Made by a program: the position numbers and the translations under genes | Shown: positions 29,665 to 40,500 of the stretch, in pieces | How the letters are laid out: every line of letters begins with the position of its first letter | Numbering within the stretch: position 1 is the stretch's first letter | Assembly (NCBI GenBank): GCA_946965045.2 | Contig: OX337232.1 | Span: 3,348,001 to 3,412,000, forward strand | Source of the DNA: Epithemia pelagica | Taxonomy: Eukaryota > Bacillariophyta > Bacillariophyceae > Surirellales > Surirellaceae | Direction of reading: 5' to 3' | Length of the DNA stretch: 64,000 nucleotides | The notes under the pieces: generated by a model | What the model saw: only the letters and a program-made list of their open reading frames with translations | The model's database searches: none | Told to the model about the DNA's origin: nothing

Positions 29665-32217
29665 ATGAACCAAACGGCCGAAAGTACCACAGCGGTGGTT
29701 GCCAACGCCACCGCCAGTGCGCAAAGGAGTTTGACGTCCTCATCCATGATCAAAAAGAAGAAAAAGAAGAAAAGATTAATGTTCAATAAGGAACCATCCG
29801 CAAGGACCCACAATCAACAGCCGTTAATTGGTGCTTCGGCTCCTCCTACTACAACTGCATCCTCCTCATCCATGGGCCACAGTCATAGTCACAAGCGTAT
29901 AATGGACAGAGAGGCCCCGTCTCAAATGAAGAAGAAGAAACCGAAATTTCGTCATCCTCTTCCCACTTCGGCAAATCAGCGAACGACATTGCAGCAGCAA
30001 CAACATGATGAATCCTCGTCCTCCATCGGTCGACGAAAATTGCCCCTTCAATCCTCTTCCTTGCAAGAGCAACGTCATGTCAGGGTGGAGAATAGGGCTA
30101 ACTCGTCTCCACCAGTAGCAGCAGTTCCTACGACTCGAACAAGCACCTATCCGCAACAGCCTCCTCGTTATCAGATTGAAACCGGCACTACTACCGTTCC
30201 TGCTCCTCCACCCGTCGTAGTGTTGCAGCAGCAGCAACAACAACCACAAGCACCAGAAGCAACCAGGACTGCCGTTTTTTCGCATCATCATTCTGGAGGA
30301 GCGGCTGCTTCATCATCACCATCCTTTTTTGTGGTGCCTGCTCCGGCACAACAATTACAAGAACCAGGAGCACGCTTGATCGTACAGCAGCAACCAGTAT
30401 CCGTAGCACAAGGATCTCAGCAAATCCTCCATTCACACCAACAATTGCAGTCACAACAACAACAGCTGCAGCAACTTCAATTCATTCAGCAGCAACAACA
30501 ACTTTTGGAGCAGCAAGCGGCACAGCAGCTACAACAAAAGCAACTCACCGTACTACAACAGCAGGAGCAGCTGCAACAACAAGTCCCTCTTTCGCTACCA
30601 CCTGGAGTAGAACGGCGACCCTCCTCACCTTCATCACCCAACACAACGGGGGCAGTTGTTATGGCATCCGGTGAAGGCCGCATGTCGTGTCGGCAACGTT
30701 GGGGAACGGTGGACAATGTTCCACCCCAAGCCTTGCCCTATGGTTACGAAGTCTCCAACGTGGATGTCGTGTGTGGACGGGGCAAGGCTTCGTACGAACG
30801 TCCGGGCAATCGCGTCTTTTTGGATTTGGTCGAACAAAATGTCGACTTGTATCGTGCCAGTGGGTCCAAGCGACACAAGGCCACGGTATTGGGGAAAATT
30901 GTACGAACTATTCGAGCCTCGGGAGGTAAATTTATCAAACTCGAACGAGACGAGGAGAAGAAACAGGACGGCGATAAGAACAGCGAGAACGAAAAGGACG
31001 GACAAAAAGTGGGAGTCAAGGGGGATACGGAAGAACAACCACTTTATGCGAATGAAAAACCACTAACAGTCAAAAAGAGGAGGTATCTAGAAGACGGTGA
31101 CGGTACATGGTGGGAAATTGGGGATGCCACAGCCCATGAAAAGGCTGGTCAAGCCATGCGAGTAGCGGTTCGGAATCGGACCGGTGCCGAACAAGCAACG
31201 ACCCAACGTCGCATTGAAGCACGCAAAAAGAAGGCCGCCGAAGAACAGCTAAGGGCTGCCTTTAAGGAGGCAGCTCGTGAAAGAGACGAACAAGCAGAGG
31301 AACCAAGTCAACAACTAGAAGAAGAGGACAAGGACGAGGAAAAAGGAGATGAAGAAGAACAACAACAACAAGAGGAGGATGAATTGTCAGACTTGAATCA
31401 CAATAGTACGGGCGCTGCTCAGGAGCAGCAGGCCGAAAACTTTTACGAACAAGAGGAACGAGAAGAAGATGACCAAATCGACGAGAATCGTGAGGATAGT
31501 AGGGGGGAAGACGGAGAAGATCATGATGATGACAGGACAGTGGAGGATGACGAGGAAGAAGGACCATCTTATCAGGAGCACCAGGACAAGAAGCAAAGAA
31601 GTAGAATTCCAGCATCCGAACATGCTTTGGAACTTCAAGCGAAACGTGGTGGTTTTGAAGGAACGACAATTTCAACAGCTGCATCGACTCAACCGCCGCA
31701 TTCCGTGCCAAAACAATCAGCAAGGCAAGTTAGTGCACCAAGAGCGCATCGAGTTTCGAACGTGGCATTCATGTCAGCAAACCAAACCGCTGCCCCTAGT
31801 AGCACGACTTCACGGAGATCAGCGGTCAGCACAACCCATGGTCAACTCGTGGCACCTGCTCCTACCAACACCCCCTCCACCAGCACTGGTGATTCGCAGA
31901 AACGCCTTGAAACGTCCTTGGCGGCTGATGCGGCGCAAAAACGCCTGGAAGAGTCCTTGGCGGCTGATGCTGCGCAAAAACGCCTGAAGGAGACCTTGGC
32001 GGCTTCTTGTTTGACTCAAAAAGCCTTGGCGTCTTCCTCTTCAGCGCCTCCTCTCTTGTTGTCCTCGTCGATTGGACGGTTGTGGTTGGTCGTGGAAAAG
32101 CACTGGGATCCTGCTACCATGAGTACGGGTGCAGGAATTTTGTGGATGGGCCGAACGGTACGATTTGATCACCAGCAACCACCACCACAACAACAGGCAC
32201 CACCAACGCAAGCGTGA
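29665..32217 (+). CDS. DUF6824-type protein with poly-Gln and acidic regions
   Basis: An intact frame from ATG 29665 to TGA gives 850 residues. The first 350 are basic and then Gln-rich (many QQ and QQQQ runs). A conserved core begins near residue 359 with YGYEVSNVDVVCGRGKASY-type sequence, followed by PGNRVFLDLV, a K-x-T-V-L-G-K-I-V helix, an acidic insert (about 430-465), and WWEIGDATAHEKAGQAMR (about 482-499). The CGRGK...PGNR...W-x-E-x-G order is that of DUF6824, a domain very abundant in diatoms and thought to act in nuclear regulation, although its function is unknown to me. A long Glu/Asp-rich coil follows, then three copies of a 12-residue QKRLE-x-SLAADA unit (about 750-785), and an ending with GRLWLVVEKHWDP. 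No introns are needed. Confidence 0.75.
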   Translation: MNQTAESTTAVVANATASAQRSLTSSSMIKKKKKKKRLMFNKEPSARTHNQQPLIGASAPPTTTASSSSMGHSHSHKRIMDREAPSQMKKKKPKFRHPLPTSANQRTTLQQQQHDESSSSIGRRKLPLQSSSLQEQRHVRVENRANSSPPVAAVPTTRTSTYPQQPPRYQIETGTTTVPAPPPVVVLQQQQQQPQAPEATRTAVFSHHHSGGAAASSSPSFFVVPAPAQQLQEPGARLIVQQQPVSVAQGSQQILHSHQQLQSQQQQLQQLQFIQQQQQLLEQQAAQQLQQKQLTVLQQQEQLQQQVPLSLPPGVERRPSSPSSPNTTGAVVMASGEGRMSCRQRWGTVDNVPPQALPYGYEVSNVDVVCGRGKASYERPGNRVFLDLVEQNVDLYRASGSKRHKATVLGKIVRTIRASGGKFIKLERDEEKKQDGDKNSENEKDGQKVGVKGDTEEQPLYANEKPLTVKKRRYLEDGDGTWWEIGDATAHEKAGQAMRVAVRNRTGAEQATTQRRIEARKKKAAEEQLRAAFKEAARERDEQAEEPSQQLEEEDKDEEKGDEEEQQQQEEDELSDLNHNSTGAAQEQQAENFYEQEEREEDDQIDENREDSRGEDGEDHDDDRTVEDDEEEGPSYQEHQDKKQRSRIPASEHALELQAKRGGFEGTTISTAASTQPPHSVPKQSARQVSAPRAHRVSNVAFMSANQTAAPSSTTSRRSAVSTTHGQLVAPAPTNTPSTSTGDSQKRLETSLAADAAQKRLEESLAADAAQKRLKETLAASCLTQKALASSSSAPPLLLSSSIGRLWLVVEKHWDPATMSTGAGILWMGRTVRFDHQQPPPQQQAPPTQA
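31900..32005 (+). repeat. In-gene tandem repeat, three 36-bp units
   Basis: Three near-identical units encode QKRLETSLAADA, QKRLEESLAADA and QKRLKETLAAS-like peptides, likely extending a helix in the DUF6824 protein. Synonymous codons are largely identical between units, implying recent expansion. Confidence 0.85.
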
Positions 32218-33157
32218 TTCCCACACGGAATAAGGACGATCACTCCATGCCTCTGGTGGAGCTCTCAGAGTACCAAAAATGAATTTTACTTCCATTCTTC
32301 AGAGAACCTATTATTGTGAGAATTGAGACAACGGACGGTCTGGTTCCTGTGCTTGGAAACCAGATTTCGTAGACATTACAGACCTTTCCTGGTTCGCTGG
32401 AACTCGATGCTCCTTCGGTACTAGGTAGACCGCCATCATTTGCCTCCTGGTACGGTGCCTTGCCATGAAAGTGTCCCACACAGGGAGTATCACTTTGCTG
32501 AGAGGATGCGGGAATCCCAACATAAAATGGTGGTCGTTCAATCGTTTTATCGTGTCGGGCCTCAAGTCCTGGACCCTTTGTCCGTCTAGTGGTTGTGGAT
32601 CCTCACTCCAGTTGTTGTTGGTGGTGTCCTCGTCGTCCTGTAGTACTAGTACCATCACGCCTGGATGACGAAGTTTCATGCCCCCTTCTTCTTGTTGTTG
32701 TCCATGGACGGCATTACGTCCTTACTCCCTCATTGGAAAAGTGGAGAATGGTCCCTCGTCGTCCTCCATTGCGTTTGCCGTGACGAAACAGCATGTCATG
32801 AGACTGAGGCCCATTCGGATCTATATTTAGGTGGCAGCCCATCCCCGTTCCTTTCTGGTAGACCCATTGTAGACCATCAGCCATCTTATAGCCTTCTATT
32901 CGTTGTCCCCCAAGCCCAAAAGCCCCTTGGGTCAGCAAAGATATTCAGAAGATACGATCCAGCGAGACACCCCATGGTCAGAATGTCTACGAGAATTCAA
33001 ATTTCAAAAATGGAGGCAGTCTCTCCATAGTCCGCATTCTGATGGTCGCGTTCCCAGTCGCTTTTCTATAGACGAAGGACGGACGAAAGAAAGGATTCTT
33101 CCACAAAAGATCCACATGATCATCGTATCTTTTGTGGTCGTCGAGATTCACCCAACC

Positions 33158-33244
<87 letters not shown>

Positions 33245-33432
33245 GCAACCGACACTCCTACATTTCTACCAACGGAGAAAGAGAGAGAGAGAGAGACGTA
33301 TATCATTGTCTGTTGTGCATACTAATTATACTCTAGAGAGTGAAACACACACACACGCACACACACATCTACTCTAGAGTAGACACAGTCTTTGGTTCCA
33401 CCCGAACCCAAAAACACCACACACACAAGATC
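32218..33432. other. Intergenic region with a possible minus-strand gene remnant
   Basis: Two minus-strand frames, 32311-32679 (122 codons) and 32714-32938 (75 codons), lie in different phases and might be exons or pieces of one degraded gene; neither shows a domain I recognise and neither has a convincing start. The right half is simple-sequence DNA (CAA array, AG-rich and CA-rich stretches) and probably the 5' leader of the kinase gene. Confidence 0.35.
33158..33234 (+). repeat. (CAA)n microsatellite, about 25 units
   Basis: An uninterrupted CAA array lies about 200 bp upstream of the alpha-kinase start codon and is followed by imperfect CAACGA/CAGCAA units and then by (GA)n and (CA)n stretches. 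Confidence 0.97.
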
Positions 33433-36420
33433 ATGGACCAGCCAGTGACAACAAAACCAACGGACGACACAAAGCACCACAACCATGACGACAACAACAA
33501 CACGAGCAACACTACCAAACTCTTCTCTTCCTCTTCCACGACAACCACCACGGCCAAGGCCAAGATTGCCAAACTGTACGTACCGTGCTGTTGTTCCACA
33601 ACCAACCAATGGTCGTCTTGTTTTTTCTCATTCGATTGTTTTTCACGAACCTTTGTTTCTTCCCTTGGACCTCTTTTGGTTTTTCTATTGGGGTTGGTTG
33701 CGTCTGGTGTTGTGTTTCTTCCCTTCCACCATTCTTCGATTCGATTCTTTTGTGTTGTTAGAATCCAACGCGCCGCCTCACAATTGGTGGCCGAGCAAGA
33801 TGTCTGGGCGCCCTATCAAATTGTCGACCGTCCCGCCCAATTGGTGGTGCGACATTCGTACGATCCAGCCACACAAACGTGGCGCTCGGAACAAACCATT
33901 GTCAAAATGGAACCGCAACCCTTTACCCATGGCGCCATGCGGCATTGTTTTCGGCTCAAGAAACGATCGACACCGCCGCAATCCTGTTCCAATCATCGCT
34001 TTCATTCCCATGGATGGTCGCGGAGTAGCAATTATGTGGCCAAAGCGTACGTAGTACAGCAACAACAAGGAGTAAACGACAAGAACAAGAACAAGAACAA
34101 CTCGACATTGGTGGTGGATTGTTCCGAGGCGGCCAAGGCAGCGGTCCAAAATGATATCATTTTGCAATACGAAGCCATGCATTGGGCCACGAAATTCAAC
34201 AATTTGCATCCTCCCCGAACCATTGTCTTTTTGCAAGCCTATGCCATGGAATTCGTCCAGTGGCATCCCCGCCCCGCCTGGTTTGCCGTGGAACGATTCA
34301 TTAGTGGTCGCGACGAATATGGCGCCGGCTTTGTCAAGCACAATACCAATTCCGGCATGGTCGATGCCTTGGAACGTCGTCGAACGCCCCAAGTCTTTTC
34401 GGCCTTTTCGTTCTATGCCAGTCAGGGCCACCGCCTCGTGGCCGATATTCAAGGCGTGGCCGATTTGTATACCGACCCGCAAGTCCATTCGTCCGACTTG
34501 CAATTTGGCGAGGGCGATTTGGGATTTCGGGGCATGGCCCTCTTTTTCAAATCCTTTCGGCATTGCAGTTACAGTGATTTTTTGGGAGTGCCGCAATTTC
34601 CCCTGTCGCGGAATGAATTGAAATTTCAAGCCAAGTATCACGACGATGATTTGACATTGAGCGACGACGAGGATGAAGACGAGGATGAATTCAATGAGGA
34701 GGAGGAGAACGAGGAGGATGCTCGATTGGCCAAGGATTTTAAAAAGTTGATGCGGATTGACAAGAATCGGGAACGACGTCGCAGTCTGTTATTGTCCAGT
34801 AACAGTACTCCAGCCCATGTCTTTGACAAGCATGTCAATGCCATGGATGAGGCCACGGCCAAACGATCCAATCTCTCCTTACCACCCTGGATCCCCAACA
34901 ACGAGGAGGACGGCAGCAACAAGGACGAAGCACAAGATTGGCAAGCCTCCATTCGACAATCCATGCGCAATCTGTACAGCAACAGTACTGCCACAAAAGC
35001 AGCAGCCGCACCACCCTCTCCGACGAAACACAAGTTTCGTCGGACGCAATCCGATGTCGACGAGGTCACGAGTTCGTTGTTGCGTGCGACGCGTGACGTG
35101 GTCTTTGATCATCGCATGTTTCATCGGCATGCCAGTGGCGAATTGCGCCAACGCACGACGGAAATTCATACCCAAGACTTTCGTCAGGATTTGCAACCCG
35201 CACCGCCCATGATTCCCACGGCCGAAACCAAGGCGCATTTGGGAAAGGTCCATTATCATTTGGCCTGTTTGCATGGATTGAATCGATTTCCCGAAATGGC
35301 TCAAGTCATCCAGACGACGACCAATCCAGACGACAACAACGACGACAAGACTCACCAAACGCAAGAGGCGGAGGGTGGACCCGATGCGTCGTCCATTGTC
35401 TTTCACCTCTGTCATGCAGCTGCCTTGCGTTGTCCAGCCGCCTGCTTGGCCTTGGGTCGAGTCCGAGCCGGTTTGAGTAGTTGTGTCTCGTCCACCCTAC
35501 AAACCGTCGTTCCGGTCGACTTTGACTCGGCCAAGGAGCTCTTGCAACGCGCCATGGAACAACAAGATCCACAACAAGCAGCATCCACCTCTACGACGAT
35601 GACGACGACTGCTACCTCCAAGTCCGCCCTCATTCCATCACAGCAAGGTCTGGATGTCAAGGCCCGTGCGGCGGCCGCCTGTCTCTTGTTGCAAATTTTG
35701 CAACACGAAACGGAAACGACTACACCGGTTACCATGCAAAACTTGATGGAGGAAACCTTGGAGTTGGTCCAACAGGCTCATGCTCAGGATCAAGAATTGA
35801 AATTGCACATGGAACGATTGCACCAACAACAACCATCCACTGAGAATGAGGAAGCACCGGCCGATTCCTCCGCCTCCTCCTCGTCACCACCAGCCCTTCA
35901 AGTGGGGGATCGCGCCGAAGGCAATTACTGTATGGAAGGTACGTTTTATCCGGGTACCGTCACGGCGATTCACGAGGAGACGGGTGTTGTCCAGGTCACG
36001 ATTCAATACGATGACGATGGATCAGAAGAGATCTTGGCCAGCGATGCGGTCCGTCCTCTCCTATCGTCCTTGGTCAAGGCAGCCATTGCCGCCACGACCA
36101 GTCGTCGGAGTCAGTATGCACAACAACAACAGCAACAACAGGGAGGCGGCACTGTCACGCCGGGATATATGGATGAGTTGCAAGCCTTGGGCTTGATTAA
36201 CGAAGATGAAAATTGTTTGATGGATCTGCATACCTTGCAAGCCGATTTGGCCCATCTCAAGGCACAATTGGGCTATCCACAGGAAGCCGCACAATTGTAC
36301 GAAGCGGCTGCCGAAGGAGCCTTGACGGCTGGCAAAATGAAGACGGCCTCCGAGTACAGTCTCCGGGCGGCTGAATTACTGGCAGAAGACACGAAGAACG
36401 AAAACAATCGAAACGAATAA
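33433..36420 (+). CDS. Alpha-kinase of the eEF2-kinase type
   Basis: ATG 33433 to TAA. The stretch 33576-33761 (186 bp, GTACGT donor, T-rich, GTTAG acceptor) looks like an intron that keeps frame, giving about 933 residues; unspliced it would be 995. The kinase core has the Lys of YVAKAY (about residue 142 spliced), and DIQGVADLYTDPQVHS followed by FGEGDLGFRGMALFF, the diagnostic C-lobe of eEF2 kinase. Such kinases phosphorylate elongation factor 2 and slow translation elongation. After it comes an acidic Ser-rich linker with RRRSLL, then a Tudor/SH3-like module (about 825-877 unspliced: GDRAEG...GTVTAIHEETGVVQVTIQYDDD), and helical Sel1-like segments (HYHLACLHG, CLALGRVRAG, YPQEAAQLYEAAAEGAL). 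The HxCxxxC zinc-site segment of the human enzyme appears changed here to SFRHCSYSD. Confidence 0.85.
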   Translation: MDQPVTTKPTDDTKHHNHDDNNNTSNTTKLFSSSSTTTTTAKAKIAKLYVPCCCSTTNQWSSCFFSFDCFSRTFVSSLGPLLVFLLGLVASGVVFLPFHHSSIRFFCVVRIQRAASQLVAEQDVWAPYQIVDRPAQLVVRHSYDPATQTWRSEQTIVKMEPQPFTHGAMRHCFRLKKRSTPPQSCSNHRFHSHGWSRSSNYVAKAYVVQQQQGVNDKNKNKNNSTLVVDCSEAAKAAVQNDIILQYEAMHWATKFNNLHPPRTIVFLQAYAMEFVQWHPRPAWFAVERFISGRDEYGAGFVKHNTNSGMVDALERRRTPQVFSAFSFYASQGHRLVADIQGVADLYTDPQVHSSDLQFGEGDLGFRGMALFFKSFRHCSYSDFLGVPQFPLSRNELKFQAKYHDDDLTLSDDEDEDEDEFNEEEENEEDARLAKDFKKLMRIDKNRERRRSLLLSSNSTPAHVFDKHVNAMDEATAKRSNLSLPPWIPNNEEDGSNKDEAQDWQASIRQSMRNLYSNSTATKAAAAPPSPTKHKFRRTQSDVDEVTSSLLRATRDVVFDHRMFHRHASGELRQRTTEIHTQDFRQDLQPAPPMIPTAETKAHLGKVHYHLACLHGLNRFPEMAQVIQTTTNPDDNNDDKTHQTQEAEGGPDASSIVFHLCHAAALRCPAACLALGRVRAGLSSCVSSTLQTVVPVDFDSAKELLQRAMEQQDPQQAASTSTTMTTTATSKSALIPSQQGLDVKARAAAACLLLQILQHETETTTPVTMQNLMEETLELVQQAHAQDQELKLHMERLHQQQPSTENEEAPADSSASSSSPPALQVGDRAEGNYCMEGTFYPGTVTAIHEETGVVQVTIQYDDDGSEEILASDAVRPLLSSLVKAAIAATTSRRSQYAQQQQQQQGGGTVTPGYMDELQALGLINEDENCLMDLHTLQADLAHLKAQLGYPQEAAQLYEAAAEGALTAGKMKTASEYSLRAAELLAEDTKNENNRNE

Positions 36421-37521
36421 TAGGTAGTAGTACCAACTCACCCAACCGGAAGTTCTGGAACTCGGACGGAGTGACAAAACGAGTTGCCTCTTGCTCATTG
36501 GACTATTCCACTAGAATTCATCTGGAGCGTTGACCGATTTGTCCATATGACCAAATCCACTCCTAGAGGAAATCCCGTATGTCGGGAAGACACGGGATCT
36601 GACTCACGAGCTTCCGAAGAGACTGAGACGGTGCAGCACCAGCCGGTAGAGGTGCCTTCTCCATGTGGTTGTGGTCGCCTTCTCCACAAAAATTTCGATA
36701 TTGAGAGAGTATTAGGGGTAGGTAGAGAGAAGGATGATTGGATGAATATCATGCGTCAAAATTCTGCCCGCATGATATTCATTTCATCACGAAATTTTTG
36801 TGCCACGTCAGACCACGTGCGCAAAATCGTGATAAAATGATATATCACGTCCGTGTATCAGGCCAATACTTTACCACCTGCAAACAAAAGTTGTAGCGTG
36901 ACACGTCAAGAAAAACGCGGAAATATGACGTCAACTCCCACCCATTACGGAGAGTGTTTTCTTTATGCTAGTGTACATTGGTCTTAGAGAAATTAGAAAT
37001 GACGGTTAGGATTTTGAATCGACTCCAGCGGTCCCCCGAATTGGGGGACTTGGAGCTTGGAGGAACAATCGCGGTATACGAGTACTCGTACTATTCTAGG
37101 TTCTAGGTTTTGGTCTTTTGGAAATGTCAAAGGACGGCGTGTCGCGCCAAATTGGTGATGACATGACGTGCCGATTTTTGTTTTTGCAGATGGTGAAGTA
37201 TTGGCCTCAAACGGTACCACAATATCACTATCTCATCGATCGACCATGGCGCTTCGTGATTGGCAGTGCCGCTCCTCAGTGGCTTCGTTGCTCCTTTCCA
37301 TGAGCACGATGACGGCCAATGAAAACTTTTTCACGCCTCCAGACCACTTTGAACAGCTGAGATTGAATGCCTTCAACGTTACAAGAAAAGGAAATGTTGA
37401 TTTAGTGAGGGCCTCCCAAGACGAAGCCACAGAATTGTCGTTTTGTCATCTCATTACCTACGCCGCATTCAGTCGGGCGGATGCCAAATGCACACCGAGC
37501 CAAGCTTCGAAAGTATACTAG
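36421..37521. other. Intergenic region with nested inverted repeats
   Basis: Downstream of the kinase gene there is AT-rich DNA with the nested inverted repeat at 36685-36802. From 37168 a frame continues to a TAG at 37519; it may contain the first exon (signal peptide) of the receptor gene, but the structure is not resolved. Confidence 0.4.
36685..36802. repeat. Nested inverted repeats, MITE-like
   Basis: The outer arms are 13-bp perfect inverted repeats, CACAAAAATTTCG (36685-36697) and CGAAATTTTTGTG (36790-36802). Inside are two more perfect 13-bp arms, TGAATATCATGCG (36743-36755) and CGCATGATATTCA (36769-36781), with a 13-base loop. The inner pair could form a cruciform. No coding capacity. 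Confidence 0.75.
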
Positions 37522-40247
37522 GAACTTGCGGCAACGTTGTTGGCGATACATCATTTCAATAATGGTATTGGAAGTGTGGTGGAAGAAATTCAAGATATTC
37601 ACAAGACATGCCCAGTCGCGGCTCACAACCGAATTTCATGATTCCAGGTACACACCGGCTCTTGTTGTGGAAAGTATGACGAGAGTCATTGCTTCGCGGA
37701 GCTTTGGCGTAACCTTGGAGTCGGCGAGAAAAGACGCACAACCGTGCGCCATAATTGGCCCTCGATCCTCTTCGACAACAACCCCGTCAGCAATTATTTC
37801 TGGAGTTTACGATCTGGCTCAATTATCTTACACAGCAACTAGCCCCGAGCTCAATGATGCCTTCAAATACCCCTTGTTCAGCCGGATAGTGACCTCAGAT
37901 GACTCAGCTGCCAAGGCGGCCAAAAAGTTTCTTTGGGAGCATTCCAAAACAACCCACATGGCTGTGCTCTACGTCGCGGATCCATTTGGGACTGAATATA
38001 ACAAAGCTCTCTTGCAAGAAGCGTCCTCAGATCCGGTAACCAAAATTGAAGTGCGCTCATTTCCTCTCGTCTTCCCCCCAAATCTTGAGGATATCCAGCA
38101 GGCGCTTCGAAAAGTCAAAGGCACGGGCTACCGACATGTCTTTGTAATTGCTTTTTCGTCGTACCTTGAGAACCTAGTACTGGAGGCCAAAGCTCTGGAT
38201 CTTTTTGGAGATGACTACTTTTGGATGATTGGTATCTCGACGTCTTTCTTTGGGAGAGCAGCGTACACCCAAGAGGTACGGAGAAAACGATTTATTCATC
38301 TTAACAAGCTTATTGATGGCCGGTAAACCTCAAGTGTTTTTCTTCTTCTCCTTCTTCTTTCAGGACGCCGATGCATTCAAAGGAATGGCAATGCTTCCCG
38401 AGTTTGGGGCCAAGCCAAGGTCCGAAGGATATTCACGCTTTCTTACCGCGTGGAATTCAATCAGCGAAACAGAAATGGAGTATTCCAAAGCCAAGATTCC
38501 GGATATTGCCGGAGTGCCTGGAACGGAATGTTATGATCCTCCGGCAGGCTTTTTCTCGGAATTATACAAAGATGATCCAGGTGACACGGGGCCGTTTGCT
38601 TACGATACAGTGATTACCATGGGACTCGCGGCTTGTCGAGCAGCTGCTGCGGAAAAGGATGATCCTGGGCAATATTTTGATGGTGAATTGCACTCACAGG
38701 AAATTGTGCAAGGACCAAGTTTTGAAGGTGCCACGGGCCTGGTTAGCATTGATAAAACAACTCGATCTCGCGATCCTATGCAGTGCTGAATGTGCTTCAA
38801 TCGGAAGAAAAAACGAGGAAGGCTTGATCACATTTACAACAACAGAATCAGACTACATCACGCCAAACGAGGAGCGGGGCGAATGGGAATTGCAAAGGAC
38901 TGGAGAGTTTCTTTTTCACGATGGAACCCCAAATCCTCTTCCCAGTCTTCCGAGCATAACCGTGGACATGAATTATATCGGAGACCTCCGAATCATGGGG
39001 TATATCTTTGTTGGTATTCTGGTGTCCTCATCCCTTCTCTGTATTGGTTGGACCTATGTCAACCAATCGTCACGTGTCGTCCGTGTTTCGCAACCACCGT
39101 TCCTGATCATGATTTGCGTTGGGACCATTATTGTCTCGTCTGTAATCATTCCTCTTGGAATTGATGACCAGCATTTCTTAGAAGATGCTGCAGATACAGC
39201 GTGAGTTAACCAAGGGGCAGACGGTATTATCTTTTTTTATTTCTGACTCATTCCTTCTTTTTTGCAGGTGCATGTCGATGCCTTGGCTCGCGTCGGTTGG
39301 GTTTGTGATGGTGTTTTCAGGTGAGGCATTTTTCACGTGCAGTGTCAGTTCCTCTATTCCAGCGGGCTGACACCCTGTTCTTCTGTGCTGAGTACCTCTT
39401 TTCAGTAAAACCTCACGGGTTAATCGAATTTTGAAGGAGGGACAACGTTTCTCCCATGTAAAGATATCAGAGAAAGGACGTACTCAAGCCCTTCGTGCTT
39501 TTGATGTCGGCGAACTTGATCGTTCTGCTTTGCTGGACAATTGTACATCCTCTGCGGTTTGAACGAAGCCCTGATTCAGGGACGGACCCTTGGAATCGCG
39601 TCGTATCCACAACTGGGCGTTGCAAAGGAACGGGCAATATCACAATTTACTTGGTACTTTTAAGTGCAATCAACGTAGCTCCGGTACTTCTTGCGAACAT
39701 CCAGGCCTACCGGGCAAGACATGTTCATACAGAACTGTCGGAATCTCGCTACATTGGCCTCATCATGATCTGTCTTCTCCAAACTTGGTTTACCGGGGCT
39801 CCGTTCTGGCTTCTTGTCCGCGATAACCCCAAAGCATTTTACTTTGTGGTCTGCATGATTGTTTTCATCACTTGTGCAGTCGTTTTGTTCCTCATTTTCT
39901 ATCCCAAGTTCTCCGCTTGGAGAAAGTGGAAGAAATAGGAAATGGAAAGGCCAAGGAGAAGTGGTTCCTTCAAAGCGGATGGGGAGTTTGGTCTCCGCGC
40001 TATCCGAACGAAAAGCAGCATCCTTGACTCTAAAGGAAATATGTTCAAGTCGAATGAAAGCATGTCGATGCTCGAGGACGGTGCTAAGGGTCGGATATAT
40101 GTATCAGGGTTAGATTTTGCTCGTGATTCCAGCTCGAAATCTTCTTCTCAGCTTATGAGAGAAAGGGCAGTGCCGACTTTGATGGAGCATGAAGATGAGG
40201 ACATCGGTGGTCCGATCACTAGCAGAGAACAAAATCCGGGAGTATGA
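37522..40247 (+). pseudogene. GABA-B-like class C G-protein-coupled receptor, frame-broken
   Basis: The N-terminal part encodes a periplasmic-binding-protein-like ligand domain (ELAATLLAIHHFNNG near 37522, CAIIGPRSS near 37760, FSRIVTSDDSAA near 37885, MAVLYVADPFGTEYN near 37970). An 88-bp intron at 38276-38363 and a 67-bp intron at 39201-39267 have good sites. Seven-helix segments run from about 38990 (MGYIFVGILVSSSLLCIGW) to 39915, with VHPLRFER typical of the GABA-B-like group. One-base frame breaks are inferred near 37612, 38776, 38808-38813 (an A run) and 39476. After TAG at 39936-39938 the same frame stays open to 40247 with a plausible cytoplasmic tail. The start is unresolved. Such receptors sense small ligands at the cell surface. 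The breaks mean either a pseudogene or sequence error. Confidence 0.75.
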
Positions 40248-40500
40248 TGATTTTGGGGGGAAGGACTCGTCTCAATAGTATTGCTTTGTACAATAGATAA
40301 AGGCACCCAGGTACAGAAATACACTCCACCAGGACGGACCGAACAGGCATTTAGGAGGACGGTGGATCTCATAACAGAAAACTATTCGCGGCCTTTTCTA
40401 TTGTGGAGACAAGAAGGAAACACCTATGAGCGATGGTTTCTCTAATTGTATTTGATGTTCTTTATCAACAATTTGTGAAAAATCCACATCATTAATCTAA

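Noticed and set aside
33778-34641. A 287-codon minus-strand frame opposite the alpha-kinase
   Set aside because: It mirrors the kinase domain coding sequence; the plus-strand frame has the conserved catalytic motifs.
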